Assembly (NCBI GenBank): GCA_002435595.1 | Contig: DJBL01000003.1 | Coordinates: 395 to 64,394 of the forward strand | Source: Stenotrophomonas maltophilia | GTDB taxonomy: Bacteria; Pseudomonadota; Gammaproteobacteria; Xanthomonadales; Xanthomonadaceae | Direction of reading: 5' to 3' | DNA: 64,000 nt | Part shown: piece after piece, positions 50,461-59,626 of the stretch | Position numbering within the stretch: position 1 is the first letter of the stretch | Layout of the letters: each line of letters starts with the position of its first letter | Translations under genes and position numbers: made by a program | Notes under the pieces: generated by a model | Databases searched by the model: none | What the model was told of the DNA's origin: nothing | The model's input: only the letters and a program-made list of their open reading frames with translations

Positions 50461-51771
50461 ATGAAGACGCATTGGATGTGGAACGTGTTGACCGTCGTCC
50501 TGCTGGCCGTCGCCCTGGGCGTGTGGATCGTGCTGCCGTGGCCGGCCGTGCTGGCCCTGGCGGTGGCGCTGGCCGGCTGGCTGGTGTTGACCCGCAGCGG
50601 GCGGCTGTCGCTGGAGGCGGCCAGGATCGGCATCGCCAGCCTGCCGCAGCGCTGGGGCGCCTCCTCGGTGATCGTGGTGGGCATCGCCGGCGTGGTCGGC
50701 GTCCTGGTGGCGATGCTGGCCATGGGCGATGGTTTCAAGGCCACGCTGGACCGCAGCGGCAGCGATGACGTGGCCATCGTGCTGCGCGGCGGTTCGCAGG
50801 CCGAAACCAACTCGGTCATCATGCGCGACCAGTTGCCGCTGATCGAAAGCCTGCCCGGCGTGGCCCGTGGCGCCGACGGCAAGCCGCTGGTCTCGGCCGA
50901 ACTGTCGCAGGTGATCAGCCTGCTCTCGCGCAGCGACCACAGCGATACCAACGTGCAGTTCCGCGGCGTGGGCGACAAGGCCTGGGAGGTGCGCGACACG
51001 CTGCGCATCGTGCAGGGCCGCAAGTTCAAGCCGGGGCTGCGCGAGATCGTGGTCGGCAAGGGCGCCCAGGCCCAGTTCGAGGGGCTGGAGGTCGGCAAGA
51101 CCCTGCAGCTGGGCAAGCAGGACTGGACGGTGGTGGGCGTGTTCGCCTCCAACGACGTGCACGAATCGGAGCTGTGGGCCGACACCCAGACCCTGTCCAC
51201 CACCTACAACCGCAGCGCCTACCAGTCGGTCAACGTGCGCACCGACGGCGCGGCCGGCTTCAAGCAGTTCAAGGCGGCGATGGAGGCCGATCCCCGCCTG
51301 AAGCTGGACGTGGAGACCACCCGGGACTACTACCGCAAGCAGTCGGGCGGGCTGAGCAAGCTGATCAGCATCCTGGGCACGGTGATCGGCACGATCATGG
51401 CGATCGGCGCGGTGTTCGGCGCGCTCAACACCATGTATGCCGCGGTAGCCACCCGCGCGCGGGAAATCGCCACCATGCGCGCGATCGGCTTCCGCGGGCT
51501 GCCGGTGGTGACCGCGGTGATGCTGGAGACGATGCTGCTGGCCCTGCTCGGCGGCGTGCTCGGCGGCCTGGTGGCGTGGCTGGTGTTCAACAACTACACC
51601 GTCTCCACGCTGGGCAATAATTTCAGCCAGGTGGTGTTCCAGTTCCAGGTGTCCCCGCAGCTGCTGTGGACCGGCTTGAAGTGGGCCTTGGGCATCGGCC
51701 TGGTCGGTGGGTTGTTCCCCGCGTTGCGTGCGGCGCGGCTGCCGATCACCACCGCACTGCGCGAAACCTGA
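50461..51771 (+). CDS. ABC transporter permease, FtsX/MacB-like (second)
   Basis: A 436-residue permease. Two N-terminal hydrophobic segments (VLTVVLLAVALGVWIVLPWP and ALAVALAGWLVL) precede the MacB-like core: TM (SVIVVGIAGVVGVLVAMLAM), periplasmic domain, FtsX signature (YAAVATRAREIATMRAIGF) and the last pair of helices ending PALRAARLPITTALRET. The extra N-terminal hairpin distinguishes it from its partner. Last gene of the tripartite pump operon; terminator follows. Confidence 0.9.
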   Translation: MKTHWMWNVLTVVLLAVALGVWIVLPWPAVLALAVALAGWLVLTRSGRLSLEAARIGIASLPQRWGASSVIVVGIAGVVGVLVAMLAMGDGFKATLDRSGSDDVAIVLRGGSQAETNSVIMRDQLPLIESLPGVARGADGKPLVSAELSQVISLLSRSDHSDTNVQFRGVGDKAWEVRDTLRIVQGRKFKPGLREIVVGKGAQAQFEGLEVGKTLQLGKQDWTVVGVFASNDVHESELWADTQTLSTTYNRSAYQSVNVRTDGAAGFKQFKAAMEADPRLKLDVETTRDYYRKQSGGLSKLISILGTVIGTIMAIGAVFGALNTMYAAVATRAREIATMRAIGFRGLPVVTAVMLETMLLALLGGVLGGLVAWLVFNNYTVSTLGNNFSQVVFQFQVSPQLLWTGLKWALGIGLVGGLFPALRAARLPITTALRET

Positions 51772-51785
51772 CCACACACCACTCG

Positions 51786-51818
51786 ATGCGTGCGCGCACG
51801 TACGCGCGCACGCACATA
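51786..51818. repeat. 33-bp alternating purine-pyrimidine tract (Z-DNA-prone)
   Basis: From 51786 to 51818 purines and pyrimidines alternate without a break, mostly GC/AC steps (for example gtgcgcgcacgtacgcgcgc). The core is also close to palindromic around the central acgt. It lies just after the pump operon stop and before its terminator. Such tracts adopt left-handed DNA under negative supercoiling. Confidence 0.75.
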
Positions 51819-51827
51819 GCAATCCAC

Positions 51828-51861
51828 GAACCGCATGCGCAAGCGTGCGGTTCTTTTTTTT
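51828..51861 (+). terminator. Rho-independent terminator of the MacA/FtsX-type operon
   Basis: Arms GAACCGCA (51828) and TGCGGTTC (51846) with a 10-base loop, followed by eight T. It lies 57 bases past the last permease stop. Confidence 0.88.
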
Positions 51862-52150
51862 CAGCCGGGCATCGGTGGGCTGCCTGTGCTCAAGTTGCGC
51901 GGCCGGTCGCCGTTATCGGTGCCTCTGCCTGCGCGCACGGCCAGAACGGCGAGAGTTTTTCGCTACTGGAAAAAAGATAGTGCGCCGACCGGCGAATTTG
52001 TCAGCGCGCGTTCATTTTTAGCGCTTTTTATGCTTTCAAGTGAAAGTAAAAATTTTGAAAAGTCATTAGACTCCCGCCCCCCGCGTCGTGATGTTGTCCC
52101 CACGTCGCCCGCAAGGGCGCTTGTTTTTACTGAAAAGAGATATCGCACGG
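51862..52150 (+). promoter_or_regulatory. AT-rich leader of the second TonB receptor gene
   Basis: No gene is seen in these 289 bases. From about 51950 the DNA becomes unusually AT-rich (runs such as ttcatttttagcgcttttta and agtaaaaattttgaaaagtc). A short hairpin CGCCC-gcaa-GGGCG at 52106-52119 followed by cttgttttt could act as an attenuator about 20-30 bases before the start codon. An exact promoter cannot be fixed. Confidence 0.4.
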
Positions 52151-54973
52151 ATGTATTTGAAGACCCACCCGCTGCGCAACGCGATTGCCATCGCGCTTGT
52201 CGCCAGCTGCAGTGCCCCTGCCTTCGCCCAGACCGCCAATGACGGCACCACCAATCTGGACCGTATTGAAATCACCGGTTCGCGCATCCGCCAGGCCAGC
52301 GTCGAGAGCGCCCAGCCGGTCGTCGCGCTGAATCGCGCCGAGATCGAAAAGAAGGGCTACGTCAACGTCGCCGACATCCTGCAGGACGTCACCGCCGCCG
52401 GTGCGCCGAGCATGAGCCGCGCCAACTCGCTGGAGTCCGGTCGCGACTTCGGCGGCATGTACGTCAGCCTGCGCAACCTGGGCCCGGAACGCAGCCTGGT
52501 GCTGATCGACGGCCGCCGCATGGGCGTGAGCGCCGCCGGTTACTCCGACCTGGCCTCCATCCCGTCCTCGATCGTGGACCGCGTGGAAGTGCTGACCGAC
52601 GGCGCCTCGGCGCTGTATGGCTCGGACGCGATCGCCGGCGTGGTCAACATCATCACCCGCAAGAACTTCGATGGCGCTGAAGTCAACGCCTACGTCGGCC
52701 AGTACAGCGAAGGCGACGGCCAGAAGACCAGCTACAGCGCCACCTTCGGCAAGACCTTCGACCGCGGCTGGGTCACCGTTGGCGGCGAATACTCCGACGA
52801 AGATCCGATCCTCGGCGGCGCCCGCGAGTTCACCGCCTACCCGAACGGTCCCCGCCACCCGACCGACGGCCTGAGCGGCGTCACCCCGTGGGGCTATGCC
52901 ACCGTTGATGGCAGGAACCTGAGCGTGGGCCCGGGCGGCGACCCGACCGAGCTGGGCAACTTCGTGCCGGCCGACAAGGCCAACGACGCCAACACCAAGA
53001 CCAACATGAGCCTGCTCACCGGGCTGCAGCGCAAGTCGGTGTTCGCCAACGGCGGGTTCTCGATCAACGACAACCTGCGCCTGGTCGCCGACGCGCTGTA
53101 CACCGAGCGCGAGTCGACCAAGCAGCTGGCCGGCTACCCGTACCAGAGCACCGGCGGCCGCGCGTTGCTGTCCAAGGACAGCGCGTTCAACCCGTTCGGC
53201 CGTGACGTGGCGTTCGCCCACCGCACCGAAGAGCTGCCGCGTGGCACCGAGAACAACCTGACCACCAAGCGCGCCAGCGTGGGCGTGGAAGGCAGCTTCG
53301 AAACCGGTTCGCGTTACTGGGACTGGAACGTGAGCTACATGTACAACCGCAACGAAGGCGAGCGGATCGGTACGGGCAGCATGTACCAGCCGAACGTGAA
53401 CCAGTCGGTCGGCCCGTCGTTCATCGATGGCCAGGGCGTTGCCCACTGCGGCAGCGTCGGCAACGTGATCGCCGGCTGCACCCCGTGGAACCCGCTGGCC
53501 CCGATGGGCTACACCGGCCCGGGCGCACTGGGCAACCAGGACGTGCAGGACTACCTGTTCACCCGTTTCACCGACAAGATGCAGAGCACCACCAAGGTGG
53601 CCAGCGCGAACATCTCCGGCTCGCTGTTCAGCCTGTCGGCCGGTGACATCATGGGCGCGATGGGCTTTGAGCACCGCAGCGAAGAAGCCAGCTACGACCC
53701 GGACCTGATGGTGCGCAACGGCCAGATCGCCGGCACCAGCGGCCAGCCGACCCGTGGCGACTACGCGCTCAACGAAGCCTACCTGGAACTGCAGGTGCCG
53801 CTGCTGGCGGACATGGCCTTCGCCCGCGAGCTGTCGCTGGACGTGGCCGGTCGTTACTCGGACTACAACAACTTCGGTTCCACGACCAACACCAAGTTCG
53901 GCCTGAAGTGGAAGCCGATCGACAGCCTGCTGGTGCGCGCCACCTACGGCACCGGCTTCCGTGCGCCGACGGTGGAAAACCTGTACGGCGGTACGGTCAC
54001 CACGCGTGATTCGTACACCGATCCGTGCGACACCACCTTCGGTGCGGCGGCCAGCAATGCGCAGGTGCAGGCGCGTTGCCGCGCCGGCGGCGTGCCGGCC
54101 AACTTCCGCCAGCTGGCGGCCGATGGCAATCCGGCCACGGTGCCGGGCCAGCAGGGTGGCACCGACTTCACCTCCGGCTCCAACGAGGCGCTGAAGCCGG
54201 AAACGGCCAAGACCTGGACGGTGGGCCTGGTGTACAGCCCGGAGTTCGTGTCGGGGCTGGACCTGAGCCTGGACTGGTGGAAGATCCGCATCAACGACGT
54301 GATCGTGGGTGAGTCGGCCACGGACATGCTCAACCAGTGCTACGTGCAGGGCGTGGAAGCGGCGTGCAACCGCTTCACGCGTTCGCGCTCGGGCAGGACG
54401 ATCGGTCAGGTGAGCGCACTGGACCGCACGCTGCTCAACGCCGGTTACCAGGAAACGGCAGGCTACGACATCGCGGTGCGTTACCGCCTGCCGGAGCTGG
54501 CGATCGGCAAGTTCTCCGTGTCCTGGAACACCACGTACGTGGATTACCTGGAACGCAAGAATGACAACGCCGACACCACGCCGGTGCGCCAGTACGCAGG
54601 CTGGGAAGGCAACTTCCGCGTGCGTTCCAACCTGAACCTGGATTGGCAGTACGGCAACGTCGGGCTGGGCTGGACGGCACGCTATTACTCGAGCATGCAG
54701 GAAAACTGCGCCTATGCGACCGAGTGCAGCAACCCGGGCTTCAGCTCGCCGTACACGGGCAACCAGGGCATCAACAAGGTGGGTTCGAACACCTTCCACG
54801 ATATCCAGATGCGTTACATCCTGCCGTGGAATGGCACGGTGTCGATGGGCATCAACAACGTGTTCGACCACCAGGGTCCGATCATGTACAGCCAGCCGAA
54901 CAGCAGCTTCACCTATTACGGTGGCTTCGACATCGGTCGTTACATGTACATGAAGTACCAGCAGCGTTTCTGA
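52151..54973 (+). CDS. TonB-dependent receptor, substrate unknown
   Basis: A 940-residue outer-membrane receptor. Signal peptide to about CSAPAFAQ (residue 27), TonB box NLDRIEITGSRI, plug domain (YVNVADILQDVTAAGAP, MYVSLRNLGPERSLVLIDGR, VDRVEVLTDGASALYGSDAI, AGVVNIITRKNFDG) and a barrel ending YMYMKYQQRF with terminal Phe. The plug style is that of the large receptors of Proteobacteria for peptides, plant compounds or sugars. No neighbour suggests the substrate. ATG 52151 gives the signal peptide; an in-frame upstream ATG at 52091 is inside the hairpin region. Confidence 0.9.
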   Translation: MYLKTHPLRNAIAIALVASCSAPAFAQTANDGTTNLDRIEITGSRIRQASVESAQPVVALNRAEIEKKGYVNVADILQDVTAAGAPSMSRANSLESGRDFGGMYVSLRNLGPERSLVLIDGRRMGVSAAGYSDLASIPSSIVDRVEVLTDGASALYGSDAIAGVVNIITRKNFDGAEVNAYVGQYSEGDGQKTSYSATFGKTFDRGWVTVGGEYSDEDPILGGAREFTAYPNGPRHPTDGLSGVTPWGYATVDGRNLSVGPGGDPTELGNFVPADKANDANTKTNMSLLTGLQRKSVFANGGFSINDNLRLVADALYTERESTKQLAGYPYQSTGGRALLSKDSAFNPFGRDVAFAHRTEELPRGTENNLTTKRASVGVEGSFETGSRYWDWNVSYMYNRNEGERIGTGSMYQPNVNQSVGPSFIDGQGVAHCGSVGNVIAGCTPWNPLAPMGYTGPGALGNQDVQDYLFTRFTDKMQSTTKVASANISGSLFSLSAGDIMGAMGFEHRSEEASYDPDLMVRNGQIAGTSGQPTRGDYALNEAYLELQVPLLADMAFARELSLDVAGRYSDYNNFGSTTNTKFGLKWKPIDSLLVRATYGTGFRAPTVENLYGGTVTTRDSYTDPCDTTFGAAASNAQVQARCRAGGVPANFRQLAADGNPATVPGQQGGTDFTSGSNEALKPETAKTWTVGLVYSPEFVSGLDLSLDWWKIRINDVIVGESATDMLNQCYVQGVEAACNRFTRSRSGRTIGQVSALDRTLLNAGYQETAGYDIAVRYRLPELAIGKFSVSWNTTYVDYLERKNDNADTTPVRQYAGWEGNFRVRSNLNLDWQYGNVGLGWTARYYSSMQENCAYATECSNPGFSSPYTGNQGINKVGSNTFHDIQMRYILPWNGTVSMGINNVFDHQGPIMYSQPNSSFTYYGGFDIGRYMYMKYQQRF

Positions 54974-55012
54974 TCCACGGCTTACTCTCTCCAAGCCGTT
55001 GAATGGAAGTAA

Positions 55013-55040
55013 GGCGGCGCCCTCGGGCGCCGCCTTTTTT
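55013..55040 (+). terminator. Rho-independent terminator after the TonB receptor
   Basis: Perfect arms GGCGGCGCC (55013) and GGCGCCGCC (55026), loop ctcg, followed by six T. It lies 40 bases after the stop. Confidence 0.9.
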
Positions 55041-55554
55041 ATGGAGAAGCCAAGAGCGAAAGCAGTGTGAGCCCGTGTGTTTATCGGCTGGGCTGGTGGC
55101 AGTGGCTTGCCCAGGGCCTTCTTCGGTAGGCAGCATGCGTTCGCCGCGCCGACCAACCCTACCGGCAGTCGTTTGGGAACCGACCCTACCTCGTATCGAC
55201 AGTTGCCCGTGCCTGGCAGGCTTGCCCCGCTTGCCCTGCTTGCCCTGCTTGTCCCGCTTGTGCCGCGTGCTCCGCTTACCCTTGGCCACCGATCAACCAT
55301 CGGAGGTGGGGCTGGCCGGGATTGCGGGACCCTCCACCGCATGGATGCGGTGGCGGAGCCTACAGGGGTGAAGGCGCATTGCTTGCGAGGCATAGCCTCG
55401 CATGCGTCTGAACGCACAGCCACCAGCGGCTGGGCCGGGCCGCGGAGCGGGACTTGCGGCGTGTCCCGCGAGCCCAGCCAGCCCCGCCCAGCCCGTCGCA
55501 CGCGCCAACCAGGGCTGTGCGCTTTGCGCCCTTCAAGCCTCTAAAAAAAGCCCC
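55041..55554. other. Intergenic region without a supported gene (514 bp)
   Basis: Only short overlapping open frames are present, none with a credible start or family. The region holds a 9-bp tandem array (55220-55265) and several GC-rich inverted segments (for example agcgggact with tgtcccgcg near 55448-55470). It separates two convergent transcription units. Confidence 0.5.
55220..55265. repeat. Tandem array of a degenerate 9-bp unit (cgcttgccc)
   Basis: About five consecutive copies of cttgcccng-type units run from 55221 to 55265; the central two are identical, the outer ones differ by one or two bases. It would read as Leu-Pro-Cys repeats but lies in no credible gene. Confidence 0.7.
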
Positions 55555-56460
55555 TCACCCCCGCCGCGACCGCCACACACTGTCGCCGATGAACAGCAGC
55601 AGCCCGGTCCAGATCGCGGCGAAGCCCACCGCCTTGGCCGTATCGAACGGCTCGCGGAAAAAGAACACGCCCAACAGCAAACCGATACTCGGCGCGATGT
55701 ACTGCAGGATCCCGACCAGCGACAGCGGAATCCGCTTCACCCCGTACGCAAACCCGATCAACGGCAACGCCGTCACCGCACCGCCGAAGATCAGCAGCGC
55801 ATCGTTGCGCCAGCCCCACCCGCTGAAGAACCCACCGCCGTGCCCGTTCTCGCTCCATAGCGCAAAGCCGATCGCCGGCAGGAACAGATACAGACTCTCC
55901 ACCCCCAGGCCTGCCACCGGGTCCACCGAGATCATCTTGCGCAGCAGCCCGTACAGACCAAACGAACAGGCCAGCCCCAACGCGATCCACGGCGGCCTCC
56001 CCGCATCGATCGTCAGCCAGGCCACCCCCAGCGCCGCGCAGGCCACCGCCAGCCATTGCAGGCCGCGCAGCCGCTCCTTCAGCACCACCACCCCCAGCAC
56101 CACGCTTACCAGCGGGTTGATGAAGTAGCCCAGGCTTGTCTCGATCACGTGCCCGGCGTTGATCGCCCAGATGTACAGGCCCCAGTTGAACGCGATCGCC
56201 ACGCTGCTCAGCGCCAGCGTCGGCAACGCCCGCTTCTGCGCGGCGATCGCCTTCCACCAGCCCGTGCCCGCGCTCAGCAGCAGCCAGGCCACCACCAGCA
56301 CCGTGCTCCAGATGATCCGGTGGGCGATGATCTGCTGCGACGGCACCGCCTTGAGCAGGTGCCAGTACACCGGCACCAGCCCCCACAGGGTGAAGGTAAA
56401 GGCCGTGATCGCCAGGCCGCGGCGCTGCTCCTGCAGGGTGTGTTGCGGCAGCGTGCTCAT
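55555..56460 (-). CDS. rarD: RarD family EamA-type permease
   Basis: A 301-residue permease with ten membrane segments. The N-terminal part (FTLWGLVPVYWHLLKAVPSQ, IIAHRIIWS) and NWGLYIWAINAGHVIETSLG are hallmarks of the RarD branch of the drug/metabolite superfamily. Substrate unsettled. Its start overlaps the upstream EamA gene end by ATGA, so the pair is co-translated. Confidence 0.92.
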   Translation of the reverse strand: MSTLPQHTLQEQRRGLAITAFTFTLWGLVPVYWHLLKAVPSQQIIAHRIIWSTVLVVAWLLLSAGTGWWKAIAAQKRALPTLALSSVAIAFNWGLYIWAINAGHVIETSLGYFINPLVSVVLGVVVLKERLRGLQWLAVACAALGVAWLTIDAGRPPWIALGLACSFGLYGLLRKMISVDPVAGLGVESLYLFLPAIGFALWSENGHGGGFFSGWGWRNDALLIFGGAVTALPLIGFAYGVKRIPLSLVGILQYIAPSIGLLLGVFFFREPFDTAKAVGFAAIWTGLLLFIGDSVWRSRRG

Positions 56461-57356
56461 TTCGCGCGCGTCCGCGCCAGGGTCAGCACCACCACGCCGG
56501 CCAGGATCACCGCCATGGCCAGCAGGTCATGCGCGCCGAAGTGCTCGTGGCCGATGATCGCGCCCAGGATCACCGCGATCACCGGATTCACGTAGGCGTA
56601 GCTGGCCGCCAGCGCCGGGCGCACGTTGTGCAGCAGCCACACATAGGCGGTGAAGGCCACGATCGAGCCGAACACGCACAGGTAGGCCACTGCCAGCAGG
56701 CCATCCATGCTCGGCCAGGTAGTGGGCCGCTCGCCGGTGGCCAGCCCCAGCGCCACCAGCATCACCCCGCCGCACAGCATCTGCCCGGCCGCGGTCATGA
56801 AGGGGTTGGGCAGGTCCAGCCCACGCGCCCACACCGAGCCGAACGCCCAGCCGATCGGCGCGATCAACAGCAGGATCAGCCCCTGCGGCGAGGCCGTCAG
56901 ACTGCTGCCCGCATTGAGCCAGACCACGCCCAGGAAACCGATCGCGATGCCCAGCCATTCACCACGGCTGGCGTGGGTGCCGCGCATCGCCCCGAACAGC
57001 GCCATCCACAGCGGCACCGAGGCCACCGCCGTGGCGGCCAGCCCCGAGGACACCGTGCGCTCGGCCAGCACCACCATGCCGTTGCCCAGCACCAGCATGG
57101 TCAGCCCCATGATCGCCAGGTTGCGCCACTGCCGCCGGGTCGGCGCCGGCATCCCGCGCCAGCGCAGCACCGCATACATCAGCGACCCGGCAATGATGAA
57201 GCGGGCGCCGGACACCATCGTCAGCGGCAGCGCCCCGCCTTCCAGCGCCAGCCGGATGCCCAGGTAGGTGGACCCCCAGACCACGTACACCAGCAACAAG
57301 GCCAGTACGACAAGGCCGCTCCGGGGAGCAGCCGCTGTGGGTTCAGGTGAAGACAT
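56457..57356 (-). CDS. EamA family drug/metabolite exporter (YedA-like)
   Basis: A 299-residue permease with ten membrane segments in two EamA repeats: VYVVWGSTYLGIRLALEGGA, LNAGSSLTASPQGLILLLIA, then VFGSIVAFTAYVWLLHNVRP and SYAYVNPVIAVILGAIIGHE. The sequence resembles the YedA/RhtA-type exporters of amino acids or drugs. First of two overlapping DMT genes. Confidence 0.88.
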   Translation of the reverse strand: MSSPEPTAAAPRSGLVVLALLLVYVVWGSTYLGIRLALEGGALPLTMVSGARFIIAGSLMYAVLRWRGMPAPTRRQWRNLAIMGLTMLVLGNGMVVLAERTVSSGLAATAVASVPLWMALFGAMRGTHASRGEWLGIAIGFLGVVWLNAGSSLTASPQGLILLLIAPIGWAFGSVWARGLDLPNPFMTAAGQMLCGGVMLVALGLATGERPTTWPSMDGLLAVAYLCVFGSIVAFTAYVWLLHNVRPALAASYAYVNPVIAVILGAIIGHEHFGAHDLLAMAVILAGVVVLTLARTRAK

Positions 57357-57573
57357 GGCACACCACCATCCGGGGGAACACGGATTCTAGGCCACTGCGA
57401 CGTCCGGATCAGCGTGGAAATCGGCAAGCTGTATCCGCTCACGCATCCTGTCGCATGAAATGGTTACCCTCATGCCCATGCGCTGTGATGCCAGGAAGGC
57501 CGCCAGCGCCCGGGCGCCGCCGTGGCGGCCCTGGCCCACCCGCACCGTTTCCCCGTGAGGACACCCTTCCTGC

Positions 57574-58914
57574 ATGAGCACTGTCACCCCCTCCGCCGCC
57601 GTACACCCTGAGCGCGCCGCGCTGCGGCGCTCGATCTCCAACACCCTCAAAGGCTCGGCCGGCAACCTGGTCGAGTGGTACGACGTCTACGTCTACTCGG
57701 TGTTCGCGGTCTACTTCGAGTCCCAGTTCTTCTCGGCCGCCGACAAGAACTCCACCATGTACGTGTGGGCGATCTTCGCCGCCACCTTCCTGATGCGCCC
57801 GATCGGGGCCTGGTACTTCGGTCGTTTCGCCGACCGCTACGGCCGCCGCCTGGCGCTCACCGTCTCGGTCACGGTAATGGCCGGCTGTTCGTTCCTGATC
57901 GCCATCACCCCCACCGCCTCGCAGATCGGCATCTGGGCCGCGGTGATCCTGCTGTTCGCGCGCCTGCTGCAGGGCTTTGCCACCGGGGGCGAGTACGGCA
58001 CCAGCGCCACCTACATGTCCGAGGCCGCCATCCCCGGTCGGCGCGGCTTCCTGTCCTCGTTCCACTACGTCACCCTGGTCGGCGGCCACGTGCTGGCGCA
58101 GCTGACCCTGCTGGGCATGCTCAGCTTCTGGGACAAGCCGCAGATCTCCGAGTGGGGCTGGCGCATCGCCTTCGGCATCGGCGGCATCGCCGCCATCGTG
58201 GTGTTCTGGCTGCGCCGCAGCATGGACGAATCGCTGGGCGAGGACTCCATCGAAGCGGCCAAGGAAGGGCGCGCCAAGGCCTCCGGCTCGATGTACGAGC
58301 TGTTCGTACACCAGTGGCGCCCGCTGCTGCTGTGCTTCCTGATCACCGCCGGCGGCACCGTGGCCTTCTACACCTACTCGGTGAACGGGCCCAAGATGAT
58401 CCAGAGCGCCTTTGCCGGCGATGACGTCATGACCGGCACCCTGATCAACCTGGGCGTGCTCACCTTCCTGATGGTGCTGCAGCCGATCGGCGGCTGGCTG
58501 TCGGACATCGTCGGGCGCAAGAGCCTGCTGGTGTTCTTCGGCGTGGGCGGCGTGCTGTACAGCTGGTACCTGGTCACCGAACTGCCCAACCAGCACGACC
58601 CGCTGATGGCCTTTGTGGTGTTGGCGATCGGCTTTGTCATCCTCACCGGCTACACCTCGATCAACGCGGTGGTGAAGGCCGAGCTGTTCCCCACCCATGT
58701 GCGCGCCCTCGGCGTGGGCTTCGGCTATGCGGTGGCCAACTCGCTGTTCGGCGGCACCGCGCCGCTGCTGTACCAGGCCGCCTTGAAGACCGGCCACGTC
58801 ACCTCGTTTGCGATCTACGTGACCGCGGTGATCGCCGTATCGCTGGTGGTGTACGTGTTCTTCCTGAAGAACAAGGGCCCCAACTGGCTGGACGGCACCC
58901 GCACCCATCCCTGA
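57574..58914 (+). CDS. MFS transporter, metabolite:H+ symporter type (KgtP-like)
   Basis: A 446-residue MFS permease with 12 segments. GSAGNLVEWYDVYVYSVFAV (TM1), GRFADRYGRRLALTVSV (motif A), GFATGGEYGTSATYMSEAAI and the central loop, then NAVVKAELFPTHVRALGVGF are typical of the alpha-ketoglutarate/shikimate/proline symporters (KgtP, ShiA, ProP). The close match of the TM1 region to KgtP suggests 2-oxoglutarate or a related acid; this is an inference. Monocistronic with its own promoter region (57357-57573). Confidence 0.88.
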   Translation: MSTVTPSAAVHPERAALRRSISNTLKGSAGNLVEWYDVYVYSVFAVYFESQFFSAADKNSTMYVWAIFAATFLMRPIGAWYFGRFADRYGRRLALTVSVTVMAGCSFLIAITPTASQIGIWAAVILLFARLLQGFATGGEYGTSATYMSEAAIPGRRGFLSSFHYVTLVGGHVLAQLTLLGMLSFWDKPQISEWGWRIAFGIGGIAAIVVFWLRRSMDESLGEDSIEAAKEGRAKASGSMYELFVHQWRPLLLCFLITAGGTVAFYTYSVNGPKMIQSAFAGDDVMTGTLINLGVLTFLMVLQPIGGWLSDIVGRKSLLVFFGVGGVLYSWYLVTELPNQHDPLMAFVVLAIGFVILTGYTSINAVVKAELFPTHVRALGVGFGYAVANSLFGGTAPLLYQAALKTGHVTSFAIYVTAVIAVSLVVYVFFLKNKGPNWLDGTRTHP

Positions 58915-58926
58915 GCAGGGCGCGCC

Positions 58927-58950
58927 TGCGGGTCGTTGCGACGACCCGCA
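58927..58950. terminator. Hairpin after the KgtP-like gene
   Basis: Perfect arms TGCGGGTCGT and ACGACCCGCA with loop tgcg, 12 bases after the stop. No U-run follows, so termination would be inefficient or Rho-assisted. Confidence 0.5.
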
Positions 58951-59041
58951 CGGCGGGGCCGGCAACGGCTCGGGTATCCTTGCCTCCCGCCCGCGCGCAG
59001 CATGCCCCGGGCGCTGGCGTGGCAAGCAGAGGAAGCGACGG

Positions 59042-59620
59042 GTGCGTGGATGGATCCTGATGATGGTGGCGTGGCTGGGCCTTGCCCTGCCCGCCGCGGC
59101 GCTGGCCCGCGAATGCCGCGCCGGCCAGCCGGTGCCCGACCGCTACCCGGGCCGTGAGGCGGGGCTGCCGTTTACACCGCCCCCCGAGCACGTCCGGGCA
59201 TGCCAGCAGCTGGAACAGCGCGACCAGGCCCTGCGCCCGTGGGTGAAGCCGGTGGACCAGGGGCTGCGCCTGCTCATCCTCGGCGCGACGCTGCTGGCCG
59301 CGTTTGCCGGGTATCGGCAATGGCGCCATGCACGCGCGGGGCGTGCCCAGCTGTATGCCGGCATCGCCCTGCACGGGCTGGCCGCCTGGATCCTGCTCCG
59401 GATCGGGCTGGCGGCTTATCGGGGAGTCACCGAGCTGAGCGTGCGCGGCCCGCCACGCTGGCTCTGGCAGGAGCAGTCCCCGGTGCACTTCGGCGTGCAG
59501 CAGGGCATGCACGGGGCCATCGCCATCGCCCTGCTGGTAGCGGCCTGGGCGCTGCTGCGCAGCGCGCGGCCACCGCGCCCGGCCAACCCGTTGCCGCGCC
59601 GCGGACCTCGCCGGCGCTGA
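59042..59620 (+). CDS. Integral membrane protein of unknown function
   Basis: A 192-residue protein starting with GTG 59042 (GGAAG upstream). An N-terminal signal-like helix (LMMVAWLGLALPAAALA) precedes an extracytoplasmic segment with two Cys (RECRAGQ; RACQQLEQ), then three membrane helices (LLILGATLLAAFAGYRQW; GIALHGLAAWILLRIGLAAY; GAIAIALLVAAWALLR) and a basic tail. I recognise no family. It converges on the M28 peptidase gene, six bases apart. Confidence 0.65.
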   Translation: MRGWILMMVAWLGLALPAAALARECRAGQPVPDRYPGREAGLPFTPPPEHVRACQQLEQRDQALRPWVKPVDQGLRLLILGATLLAAFAGYRQWRHARAGRAQLYAGIALHGLAAWILLRIGLAAYRGVTELSVRGPPRWLWQEQSPVHFGVQQGMHGAIAIALLVAAWALLRSARPPRPANPLPRRGPRRR

Positions 59621-59626
59621 GCCGGC

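Noticed and set aside
55003..55544. Overlapping small open frames with Leu-Pro-Cys repeats
   Set aside because: They start inside the terminator hairpin or lack start signals; the repeats are better seen as DNA repeats.
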